A stretch of DNA of 24,686 nucleotides from Desulfobacteraceae bacterium. GTDB lineage: Bacteria > Desulfobacterota > DSM-4660 > Desulfatiglandales > Desulfatiglandaceae. Shown piece after piece: positions 12,933 through 20,783 of this stretch. The notes below the pieces were generated by a model. The model was not told where the DNA came from. It ran no database searches and saw only the letters and a list, made by a program, of their open reading frames with translations. Location: assembly GCA_030597505.1 (NCBI GenBank), contig JAUVRS010000003.1:1-24686 (forward strand), given 5' to 3'. Every line of letters begins with the position of its first letter. Position 1 is the stretch's first letter. The translations under genes were made by a program, and so were the position numbers.

Positions 12933-15031
12933 AAGTGGGGATAAAACAAAAAAAAATAAATATGATGGCGATTTTGATGGCTGTCTTGGTCTTCTCAACC
13001 CTTGCTGTTGGGTTTTCCACCAACGGAAACAGTTCTGCCGATGCCACCAAACCAGCCAAACCGCCCAAAAAATCAACCCACCCCTGGGAGGCCCGTCAGG
13101 AGGCCGCCAAATTACGGTCTGCTGAGGTGGTTCCCCTTATCAAGGAGCTGCTTCCTGAAACGCCATCCCAACGGCGCGCGCGTCTTGGGGATAAGGTGCC
13201 ACAGATCGAAGACATCGAGTTCAGCTATTTCCTTCTAAATAACCCGATCCTGGAGAAGGAAGAGGATCTTTATGGGCCGGTTCGGTTTATGCACAAAAAA
13301 CATGCGGGGATGCTCAACGATTGCTTTGTATGTCATCACCACCGCTCGGCAGATCTTCAAGCACCGGAGATCACACGGTGTTCCGCCTGCCATCAAACCT
13401 CTTTTAACCCCGAAGTTCCTGAGAGGATCGGGCTCCTGGGCGCCCATCACCGCCAGTGCATGGGGTGCCACAAAAAATGGAACAAAGGACCTGTTGGGTG
13501 CACCGGCTGTCACCCAAAAAATGTTCCGAGCCATAAGGAACTGGTCAAACTGACCGCCAACCCCAGCCCAACCGACGTCACCAAAGAATGTCTCCGGTGT
13601 CACGATGTTCAAGGTGACGAGATGCTTACAAGCACCCACTGGTTATGGAAAGGACCGTCAGAGTTCACAGAAGGATCTGAGAAAAGAGTGGACATGGGTA
13701 AGGCCACGGTTACGATCAACAATTTTCTGGTACATCTTGCCAGCAACTGGCCGCAGTGTACGTCCTGTCATGCGGGTTATGGCTGGAAAGAGGCCGACTT
13801 TGACTTCACCGACAAGACCAAGATCGATTGCCTCATCTGTCATGATACCACCAATTCCTACAAAAAAGCCCCTTTGGGGGCTGGAATGCCTGATCCTGAT
13901 GTAGATCTTTTCGACGTCGCCAGGAACGTGGGGAAACCCAACCGCAAAACCTGCGGTGAATGCCATTTCGCCGGCGGACCAGGGGAACCCATCAAACACG
14001 GTAAACTCAACCCCTTTTTAGATTTTCATTCGACCAGTTGTGATGTCCATATGGGAGGCCTTGACCTCCAATGCCATGATTGTCACAAGACCAGAAACCA
14101 TAAGATCTCCGGCAGAAGTCTTGCCTTGCCTGTTGCCGAAGGCAGCCGTACCTGCGAGGATTGCCACACCCCGGTTCCGCATCAGGGAAAGGCGCTTCTG
14201 AACCATCATCTAAACCGCCATTCAGAACATATATCCTGTACCACTTGCCATAACCCCGTTTACGCGAAATGCGGCCCGGTAAAGACCTTTTGGGATTGGT
14301 CAACCGCAGGGGACAAGTCACGGAGGCCAAAAAAAGACGAGCATGGAAATCCGGATTACATGTGGGAAACAGGAGAACAAATCTGGCAGGAGAAGATCAA
14401 ACCTGTCTATGCCTGGTACAACGGCAAAGCCAAACGACATGTCCTGGGAGACAAGGTTAACAACGAGGGGGTGACAATCCTTACCGAACCTACCGGTGAT
14501 ATCAAAGACCCCAATTCAAAGATCTATCCCTTTAAGGTCATGGGGGGGAGACAGGCCGCAGACGCAAAACACAATTACCTGCTTGTGCCGCACCTGGCGG
14601 GCCCTGACGGGTACTGGGAGACCCTGGATTGGGAAAAGACCTTTTCTCTTGGTATGGATGCCGCGAAACTTCCTTACAGCGGTCAATACAAGTGGGTGGA
14701 TACGGTTATGTATCTAAGCCTCAACCACGAGGTGCTTCCAAAACAATTTGCTCTTTCCTGTGTACAGTGCCACCCCAGCCTAAGAACCGAGAGGTCATGC
14801 GGTCAGTGCCACATGGACAAACGGGGTCTGAACTTTAAAAACCTGGCCTTTAGCAACATTGATTTCAAGTTCCTCCATACACGAGAACCGGACACCCAAA
14901 AACGGGTTCAAAGTACTGACTACATAGACTTTAAGCAACTGGGTTACAAGTGTGACCCCATCACATTCGGGGGTCGCTTTAAACAGCTGCCCTTGGGGTG
15001 GCACTCGGTTTCCGCTGAAAAAAATGAGTAG
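12929..15031 (+). CDS. 13-heme cytochrome: tetraheme module fused to an OTR-family octaheme domain
   Basis: A 700-residue secreted or membrane-tethered cytochrome; a hydrophobic signal/anchor spans about residues 11-29. Thirteen CXXCH motifs occur at 132, 151, 177, 191, 221, 277, 301, 342, 382, 409, 437, 611 and 624. The first four form a compact class-III-like (c3/c7) module that starts with HKKHAG and CFVCHHH. From about 221 onward the sequence follows the octaheme tetrathionate reductase family: THWLWKGPS, NNFLVHLASNWPQCTSCHAG, DCLICHDTT, CGECHFAGGPG, DVHM and WDWSTAG. The OTR-like part has nine hemes rather than eight, the extra one being CGQCH at 624. Its AGGAGGTG ribosome site lies inside the NrfD gene end. 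It probably receives electrons from the Fe-S/NrfD pair. Whether it reduces a sulfur or nitrogen compound or only relays electrons is not known. Confidence 0.92.
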   Translation: MKVGIKQKKINMMAILMAVLVFSTLAVGFSTNGNSSADATKPAKPPKKSTHPWEARQEAAKLRSAEVVPLIKELLPETPSQRRARLGDKVPQIEDIEFSYFLLNNPILEKEEDLYGPVRFMHKKHAGMLNDCFVCHHHRSADLQAPEITRCSACHQTSFNPEVPERIGLLGAHHRQCMGCHKKWNKGPVGCTGCHPKNVPSHKELVKLTANPSPTDVTKECLRCHDVQGDEMLTSTHWLWKGPSEFTEGSEKRVDMGKATVTINNFLVHLASNWPQCTSCHAGYGWKEADFDFTDKTKIDCLICHDTTNSYKKAPLGAGMPDPDVDLFDVARNVGKPNRKTCGECHFAGGPGEPIKHGKLNPFLDFHSTSCDVHMGGLDLQCHDCHKTRNHKISGRSLALPVAEGSRTCEDCHTPVPHQGKALLNHHLNRHSEHISCTTCHNPVYAKCGPVKTFWDWSTAGDKSRRPKKDEHGNPDYMWETGEQIWQEKIKPVYAWYNGKAKRHVLGDKVNNEGVTILTEPTGDIKDPNSKIYPFKVMGGRQAADAKHNYLLVPHLAGPDGYWETLDWEKTFSLGMDAAKLPYSGQYKWVDTVMYLSLNHEVLPKQFALSCVQCHPSLRTERSCGQCHMDKRGLNFKNLAFSNIDFKFLHTREPDTQKRVQSTDYIDFKQLGYKCDPITFGGRFKQLPLGWHSVSAEKNE

Positions 15032-15103
15032 GAAAACATATGGGTTAACTTTACAAAGACATCTTCCTATCCTGCGGAGAACCTATGATCAAAGCATCTA
15101 TGG

Positions 15104-15253
15104 TCAAGTGCCCCTGCCCTCTTTCAGGATTTCCCCTATTGACTGGAGCTGTTTTTCCAGAGATCTTTCCTTTTTAAAGACAATAAAAATATAAATGGAT
15201 ATGATGATCCAGGTCAATCCAAACCCTAAAAAAAGGTAAAAGGCGGTGCTCAT
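15104..15253 (-). CDS. ccmD: CcmD-like small membrane protein
   Basis: A 49-residue ORF: ATG at 15253, stop TGA at 15104-15106, with GAGGAG about 6 bases upstream. It has one hydrophobic helix (about 5-26) followed directly by a basic stretch (FKKERS) and a short amphipathic tail. This is the topology of CcmD, which stabilises the CcmABC heme-release complex. It lies 21 bases after ccmC as the last gene of the ccm operon, the usual place for ccmD. Assignment rests on size, topology and position, since CcmD proteins conserve little sequence. Confidence 0.8.
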   Translation of the reverse strand: MSTAFYLFLGFGLTWIIISIYIFIVFKKERSLEKQLQSIGEILKEGRGT

Positions 15254-15274
15254 AAAATGCTCCTCTCTATCTTT

Positions 15275-15973
15275 CTATTCTTGATCAAATCTATCTTCCG
15301 CCAAGGCCCTCATCTTTTCCGTATCTATCCTGATATTTTCTAACCGAGTCCTGCACAGGAGAAGTGTTAGAAACAGAAACAAAAAGGCAATAAATGTGAG
15401 TATAAGCGTGTGTTTCATGGGGGGTACCATGTTGAGACCCTTCGTTGTGATGACAACGGGGTGTATGGTCCGCCACAGTCTGATGGCCAAAAATGTGATG
15501 GGGACATTTACAAACCCTATGATCCCGAATACGGCCGAGAGGTTTGCTCGCTGGTTTTCACGTACGGCCCCTCTAAGCATAAAATAGGCGATATAGGTAA
15601 ACCACAGGATCAAGGTCGTTGTTAACCGGGGGTCCCATGTCCACCACACATTCCAGACCGGTTTTGCCCAGATAGGCCCGGTTATCAAAACAATAGTACA
15701 AAATACGACCCCGATCTCTGCGGAGCAAGCGGCAATCACATCCCATTTGTAATCCTTTTTATACAGATAGATAATGCTGGTAACAAAGGTGATGAGAAAT
15801 GCGAAAAAAGCCAGAAAAGCAGAAGGGACATGTATATAGAAGATCTTTTGGACAATACCCATTGTTTTTTCCACGGGAGCGTAGAAAAAAATGGCATACA
15901 GCGCCGCAAGCATCATAAAGACGGTAATGAATTGAATTGTTTCCGTTATAAATTTTTTGTGTGTCACCATCAT
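15275..15973 (-). CDS. ccmC: Heme exporter/handling protein CcmC
   Basis: A six-helix inner-membrane protein of 232 residues that loads heme onto CcmE in System I cytochrome c maturation. The tryptophan-rich heme motif is clear at 107-118 (WNVWWTWDPRLT), and conserved histidines flank it in periplasmic loops (His48 and His171). The start overlaps the ccmB stop: two consecutive ATG codons (15973, 15970) follow GAGGA very closely, so the second ATG or the following GTG may be the real start. It sits between ccmB and the small CcmD-like gene. Confidence 0.94.
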   Translation of the reverse strand: MMVTHKKFITETIQFITVFMMLAALYAIFFYAPVEKTMGIVQKIFYIHVPSAFLAFFAFLITFVTSIIYLYKKDYKWDVIAACSAEIGVVFCTIVLITGPIWAKPVWNVWWTWDPRLTTTLILWFTYIAYFMLRGAVRENQRANLSAVFGIIGFVNVPITFLAIRLWRTIHPVVITTKGLNMVPPMKHTLILTFIAFLFLFLTLLLCRTRLENIRIDTEKMRALAEDRFDQE

Positions 15974-16647
15974 TCCTCAATAATAAATCCGAAAGTCAGA
16001 TATGCAAGCAGGAGAAAAACAAGATCAAACGCGGCCAGGATATTTAGCCATGAAAAGATCGCCTGTATCGGTTTCCCATCCAAAACGGTTCCGGTCGCCT
16101 TGACAGAAGCGATTATCATAGGGACGGAAACAGGGAAAAAAAGTATCGAGAGCATCACATCCCTTGTCCTTGTCGTGGCGGATATGGCAGAAAAGATTGT
16201 ACCGACGGTCGAAAAACCCAATGTCCCCAAAAAGATAATCAGACCCAGGGGTACGAGAAACGGCAACACATTCAAATTAAAAAGGATGGTGGATATGGAT
16301 ACCGTAAATATCACCATGATCATCGTAAAAACAAATGTTCCGATCATCTTTCCCAGATAAATTCCCCATGGGCTCATGGGGCACAAAAATAACCCCTGAA
16401 TCGTCCCCCTGTCTCTTTCCAAACCAAAGGAGCGCCCCACCCCCATGAGACCGGAAAAAATAAAACTCACCCAAAGAATCCCTGGAATAATTTTCTTCGA
16501 GTCCCCAAACCCCATTTCAAAGGCAAAGCTAAAAATGATGAGGACCAGAAAGGAAAAAAGGCACATTGAGAGGATCATCTCCTTGGACCTTAACTCTGAT
16601 GTAAGGTCTTTCCAGACGATAGCCCATAGTTTTTGAACAAAATCCAT
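15970..16647 (-). CDS. ccmB: Heme exporter membrane subunit CcmB
   Basis: The 225-residue membrane component of the CcmAB ABC transporter, which with CcmC releases holo-CcmE. It has about six hydrophobic helices and the CcmB signature region with RSFGLERDRGT near 72-82, followed by GLFLCPMSPWGIYLGK. It lies 8 bases after ccmA and overlaps ccmC by four bases. The length is that of typical CcmB. Confidence 0.94.
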   Translation of the reverse strand: MDFVQKLWAIVWKDLTSELRSKEMILSMCLFSFLVLIIFSFAFEMGFGDSKKIIPGILWVSFIFSGLMGVGRSFGLERDRGTIQGLFLCPMSPWGIYLGKMIGTFVFTMIMVIFTVSISTILFNLNVLPFLVPLGLIIFLGTLGFSTVGTIFSAISATTRTRDVMLSILFFPVSVPMIIASVKATGTVLDGKPIQAIFSWLNILAAFDLVFLLLAYLTFGFIIEE

Positions 16648-16655
16648 AAAGACAC

Positions 16656-17396
16656 CTATGCAAACAATGGTTTTTTCACAGTAAATTTAAGATAGGTGTT
16701 CTTAAAATTACCCTTGTCAATCTTTGCGATATCTTCCTTGTAAACAAGCGTTCCTGATCTCAGGATTGCCGCTTGGGTGCATAGTTCCAGCCCCCTGTCC
16801 AAATCATGAGATGTCATGATGATGGTTTTTTTCTGATCTCGAAAATTCTCAAGGAGCTGTTTCAGCTCTTCGGCTCCGTGTTGATCCAGCCCGGTATAAG
16901 GCTCATCCAGGAACAGTATCAATGGGTCGTGAATTATGGCCCTAGCCACGGAAAGGCGCTGCTGCATTCCACGTGAGAAAGTTTGAACACGATCCTTCAA
17001 ATGTTTACTCAACCCGACCAGTGTCATGACCTCTTCAATCCTTTTATTCAGCTTCGGCACACCGTACATCATTCCGTAAAACCTGAGATTTTCATCGGCA
17101 GAGAGGTTAGTATATAGAAACGTGTTATGTGAAATGACCCCGATGACTTCACGCAAGGATTCACTATCATGTGGTAAGTCAAACCCTGCGATGCAAATCT
17201 CACCTGAGGTCGGCCGCATCAGGGAACAGAGGATTTGCATCAATGTTGTCTTTCCTGCGCCGTTGTGACCAAAAAGCGCCAAGAGATCTCCCTTTTTCAA
17301 AAAAAGATCAACGTTACGCAAGACGGTTTTGAAACCAAATTTCTTGACCACGCCTCTTGCTTCAATAATATAGTTATGTTCCGGCAAGTCAGGCAT
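16656..17396 (-). CDS. ccmA: Heme exporter ATP-binding subunit CcmA
   Basis: A cytoplasmic ABC ATPase of 246 residues. Walker A is GHNGAGKT (43-50), the signature is FSRGMQQR (140-147, the LSGGQ-equivalent with Phe and Arg), Walker B is LILFLDEP (159-166) and the switch histidine is His197. The ATPase drives release of heme-loaded CcmE from CcmC. The start at 17396 has only a weak ribosome site. A gap of about 160 bases separates it from the upstream ccmE. Confidence 0.93.
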   Translation of the reverse strand: MPDLPEHNYIIEARGVVKKFGFKTVLRNVDLFLKKGDLLALFGHNGAGKTTLMQILCSLMRPTSGEICIAGFDLPHDSESLREVIGVISHNTFLYTNLSADENLRFYGMMYGVPKLNKRIEEVMTLVGLSKHLKDRVQTFSRGMQQRLSVARAIIHDPLILFLDEPYTGLDQHGAEELKQLLENFRDQKKTIIMTSHDLDRGLELCTQAAILRSGTLVYKEDIAKIDKGNFKNTYLKFTVKKPLFA

Positions 17397-17556
17397 TTGT
17401 TGTAGCCCATTACTCTATCCGACCCGGGAACCACTACCCGTCTCCTCCCGGAATTTTAGAAATAGTTTTTGGTCTCTTTCCATCGACCCCACATGAGCAG
17501 TGTTCTCCGAAGGCGGTTTTTTTTCTGCGAGCGCTTAACAACTCGTGGAGACTATA

Positions 17557-18003
17557 TTACTCGTATTTCGAAGCACATTTCGGCATGATTGCCGTTGCCA
17601 GAAACTTTCCATCCTTGTTATACTTCCCTTCGACAATCACCTCTCCCCCCGGTTTGAAAGAGTCAGGGACGACCCCCCTGTAATCCACATCAAGGGTGCC
17701 TTTTTCATCTCCCATCTTAAAGACCAATTTCAAATTCTTGGGATCCCACTGTACAGAGCCGGGAGAAACATTGCCGCCAACCCGTATGGTTTGATTTTGG
17801 CTTTCCGGTACTTCTGCCAAGACTTCGCTTACCGTCAGATAGTAGGCCGATGTGTCTCTTATTCCAGCATATATCAGATATCCGACTACAGATAAGATGA
17901 CAATTGAAACAATTATCGGTCCGGATTTTCCTTTTTTCTTCTTCAATTTACCCCCCATAAATCTGCCAAAAGTTTCCTGTCCTCTCGGAACGTGACCCCA
18001 CAT
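17557..18003 (-). CDS. ccmE: Heme chaperone CcmE, CXXXY variant
   Basis: A periplasmic heme chaperone tethered by one N-terminal helix, carrying heme from CcmC to CcmF. After a lysine-rich segment and membrane helix, a beta-barrel (OB-fold) domain contains the family pattern VGGNV, and then VDYRGVVPDSF before VIVEGKY. The heme-binding site is Cys-Ala-Ser-Lys-Tyr near the C-terminus, that is CXXXY instead of the usual HXXXY. The protein ends one residue later, without the flexible tail of enterobacterial CcmE. The start is uncertain: GTG 18018, ATG 18015, ATG 18003 (AGGG close upstream, chosen here) or ATG 17958. The cysteine variant belongs to the System I form known from archaea and some Deltaproteobacteria. 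Confidence 0.92.
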   Translation of the reverse strand: MWGHVPRGQETFGRFMGGKLKKKKGKSGPIIVSIVILSVVGYLIYAGIRDTSAYYLTVSEVLAEVPESQNQTIRVGGNVSPGSVQWDPKNLKLVFKMGDEKGTLDVDYRGVVPDSFKPGGEVIVEGKYNKDGKFLATAIMPKCASKYE

Positions 18004-18151
18004 AAACCCTGACATCACAGTTTTTCAGAATCATTACCCTGCAATCTCTCTTTCCCGGCTTTCATATATAAGGATGATTCGGAAAAAGTAAAGGAGAGGC
18101 GCATACGTTGCCATTAAATCACGGTTAACCTAAATATTTTCCAATGCCAAT

Positions 18152-18607
18152 TCAGGGTTTAGCCAATTTTGCCCCACACGAGGGACAAAAACGTGCACGT
18201 AAAGCAGCCCTGCTCCCGCACTCAACACAGAAGACCTGAGGTTTCTTTGCAGATTTGTTTTGACGGAGAGCAGATGTTTTCCTCTCGATATTTTTTTCTT
18301 CGAGACCCGTTGTTTTTGTTTTGACTGTCTCTAACTCGTCTATCTCTTTCAGAGAATCGACTGCCTCAAACATGTACTGCCTCTTTAGGGTTTCAAAATC
18401 TTCCTTTGATATCTTCCCCATGTTTGCATCAAACTCCAATTCCTTGATTGTGGCATAGGCACGATCCTTTTTGAGGGTCAATTGTTTGAGTCTGTCGTCG
18501 CCTTTCAGGGAAGAATCATCATCCGGCCGCCTCGGGATTACCAAAGGCCTCACAACAAAATATCCTGCTCCCAGAATGAGGAATATAACCACAACATGTT
18601 CCACCAT
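18152..18607 (-). CDS. CcmI-like cytochrome c biogenesis protein with C-terminal zinc ribbon
   Basis: A 151-residue protein with one N-terminal membrane helix (about 4-20). A helical segment reading ELEFDANMGKISKEDFETLK (56-75) matches the N-terminal region of CcmI. The C-terminus is a zinc ribbon with CxxC pairs at C127/C130 and C141/C144, which ordinary CcmI lacks; conversely the TPR part of CcmI is missing. The ATG at 18607 follows AGGAGA. Placed between ccmF and ccmE, it is probably part of the haem-ligation complex. With no CcmH in the operon, its partner and the role of the zinc ribbon are open. Confidence 0.75.
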   Translation of the reverse strand: MVEHVVVIFLILGAGYFVVRPLVIPRRPDDDSSLKGDDRLKQLTLKKDRAYATIKELEFDANMGKISKEDFETLKRQYMFEAVDSLKEIDELETVKTKTTGLEEKNIERKTSALRQNKSAKKPQVFCVECGSRAALRARFCPSCGAKLAKP

Positions 18608-18653
18608 GTTAAATCTCCTATAGGTCTAAAAATTTAGCTCTTTCTCGCATCGT

Positions 18654-18746
18654 TTAAAATGTTCCTCCCGCAGACGTGAAGAAAAACGACATGGCAATAC
18701 ATAACAGCGCTAAAAGTACGGGCTTTGATTTCGTCCCTGATATCAT
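18654..18746 (-). CDS. Small hydrophobic 30-residue ORF coupled to ccmF
   Basis: An ORF of 30 codons plus TAA. Its ATG overlaps the ccmF stop as ATGA, with GGAG 5 bases upstream, which is strong evidence for coupled translation. The product has a Lys-containing N-terminus, a hydrophobic stretch (about 10-24) and a short SAGGTF end. It looks like a single-helix membrane peptide or a signal peptide left from a truncated gene, for example a lost CcmG/CcmH-type protein. I do not recognise a family. Function is unknown. Confidence 0.5.
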   Translation of the reverse strand: MISGTKSKPVLLALLCIAMSFFFTSAGGTF

Positions 18747-20719
18747 ATTTTCTCCACACCCAGATCACGCTGTTTGATTTTTTTTTGTCTCCTGCGATTC
18801 GGAAACATCACAATGACAGTTCCAAGGCCCATGACTACGCCGCCAATCCAGAGCCACGCAACAAGGGGATTTACCAGTACTTTGAGGGTCACCATATCTT
18901 TTTTGTGTCCGGCCAGGATTACATAAAGGTCTTCCTCCAAGGTGGAGTGAATTGCCACTTCACTGGTCGGCTGATCTTGGCCGTGGTATATGCTCTTTTC
19001 CGGAAACAGGGTCGCAACCCTACGGTCTTCATCAAAAACTGTCAGGGTTGCAATCACAGACCTTTTTTTATTGGCGGTGGGGTAGTTGGAAAGGGCATCG
19101 AACCTTATTGTGTATTCCTCGATTTTAAACGATTCTCCTTTTGTCAATGTTATCTGTTTTTCAGTGTTAAAATGATTTCCGGCAAACGACACAAACGCCA
19201 TAACGACCCCCAGATGGATAATATAACCACCGTATCGTCTCTTATTTTTGGCAACCAGGGTCCACAAGGACTTGAGATAGCCCTCTCCTGATAAGGTTCG
19301 TTGAGTCCTTGTACCGTCAAAAAATTCAAGAAAAAAAGTTGTCAAAACAAAAATACTCAGAACAAACGATACAAAGGCATAAGAGGGACCTATTCCCGAT
19401 AGATACAGGAAAACGGCCCCTGTCACCGACAAAATGCAGGGGAAGAAGGCCTTTTTAAAAAACTTTTTGACTGAAGTCCTTCGCCAGGCAATAAGAGGGC
19501 ATAGACCTGTCAATAGCAGCAATGCCAAAGCTATGGGGATGATTACTCCATTAAAAAAAGGAGGCCCGACGGTGATTTTTACCCCGCGAAATGCCTCGGA
19601 TAACATCGGAAAAAGAGGACCCCAAAGTACGGCAAAAGCTATTCCCACAAGGAGCAGATTGTTATACAGAAAGCTGCTTTCCCTTGACAGAAATGAATCC
19701 AAGTGGTTTTCACTCCGCAAATCAGGCAACCGATAGGTAAGCAAAATAAGAGAGACTGCCAAGACAATTGCCAGGAATATCAAAAACATCCACCCAAGAG
19801 ACGATTGTCCAAAGGAGTGAACAGACGCGATTAGCCCGCTCCTCGTGATAAACGTGCCAAATATGGTAAGAAGAAAGGTGAGAAGAATCAAAACCAAGTT
19901 CCAGATCTTTAGCATATTTCTTTTTTCCTGGATCATCACCGAATGCAAATAGGCCGTTCCAACAAGCCATGGCAGAAACGAGGCGTTTTCAACCGGGTCC
20001 CATGCCCAGTATCCTCCCCATCCCAATTCCACATAGGCCCACTCCATCCCCAGCAGATTTCCCGCGGTCAGGAACGCCCATGAAACGATTGTCCACCTTC
20101 TGGTGGTTCTTATCCAAACATCCCCGAGATGTCCCGTGATAAGGGCGGCCAGTGAAAATGCAAAGGGCACAGTGAATCCCACATACCCGAGGAATATAGT
20201 AGGCGGGTGAAAAATCATTCCCGGGTTTTGGAGCATGGGGTTGAGCCCCCGACCATCTGGAGGAACATGCCTCAGCATCTCGAATGGATTGGCTTCAAAC
20301 ACCATCAAAATGACAAAGAAAAACGTGGTCCCCATCAAAACAGCGTTTACATACGGCAGGAGATCCCTGTTCTTCTTTCTATTCTGCAGAATCACTATCA
20401 AAGAAAAAATGGATAAAATCCACGCCCAAAAAAGAAGAGATCCCTTCTGTCCCCCATAAAAGGCAGCCACGGTGTAACTCATTGGGAGGCTTCGGCTTGT
20501 ATATTTCCACACATATTCAACCTGAAAGTCCCTTGTTACCAGAGCGTATATCAGCGCCACCGAGGCAGCAGTGAGGAAGAAAAAGACACACATGGCCGCA
20601 TTCTCAGCACTTGCGATCACTTCTCCTCTTTTGCCCTTTATTCCAAAAACAGATGTCAGCCCTGAATAGACTGAAAAAAGAAGCGCGATTATCAAAGAAT
20701 AATATCCGATTTCATTCAT
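18743..20719 (-). CDS. ccmF: Cytochrome c heme lyase subunit CcmF
   Basis: The large inner-membrane protein that transfers heme from CcmE to apocytochromes. From ATG 20719 it is 658 residues; an upstream in-frame ATG at 20773 would add 18 polar residues that the family lacks. The conserved segment GLNPMLQNPGMIFHPPT (158-174) and the WWD-type motif WGGYWAWDPVENASF (234-248) are intact. Many hydrophobic helices follow, then a periplasmic domain (about 550-620) and a final helix. It follows copA by 64 bases and overlaps the next small ORF by four bases. Length and motifs agree with typical CcmF. Confidence 0.94.
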   Translation of the reverse strand: MNEIGYYSLIIALLFSVYSGLTSVFGIKGKRGEVIASAENAAMCVFFFLTAASVALIYALVTRDFQVEYVWKYTSRSLPMSYTVAAFYGGQKGSLLFWAWILSIFSLIVILQNRKKNRDLLPYVNAVLMGTTFFFVILMVFEANPFEMLRHVPPDGRGLNPMLQNPGMIFHPPTIFLGYVGFTVPFAFSLAALITGHLGDVWIRTTRRWTIVSWAFLTAGNLLGMEWAYVELGWGGYWAWDPVENASFLPWLVGTAYLHSVMIQEKRNMLKIWNLVLILLTFLLTIFGTFITRSGLIASVHSFGQSSLGWMFLIFLAIVLAVSLILLTYRLPDLRSENHLDSFLSRESSFLYNNLLLVGIAFAVLWGPLFPMLSEAFRGVKITVGPPFFNGVIIPIALALLLLTGLCPLIAWRRTSVKKFFKKAFFPCILSVTGAVFLYLSGIGPSYAFVSFVLSIFVLTTFFLEFFDGTRTQRTLSGEGYLKSLWTLVAKNKRRYGGYIIHLGVVMAFVSFAGNHFNTEKQITLTKGESFKIEEYTIRFDALSNYPTANKKRSVIATLTVFDEDRRVATLFPEKSIYHGQDQPTSEVAIHSTLEEDLYVILAGHKKDMVTLKVLVNPLVAWLWIGGVVMGLGTVIVMFPNRRRQKKIKQRDLGVEKI

Positions 20720-20783
20720 AACTATCTGTCTCCGACCACCAAGGCACTCTGGTTCATCCTTTTCAATTTCCATTTATCAATCA

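Noticed and set aside
15032..15103. Convergent terminator between the 13-heme gene and the ccm operon
   Set aside because: TAGGAA/TTCCTA can pair over a long loop, but there is no compact stem with a T-run on either strand.
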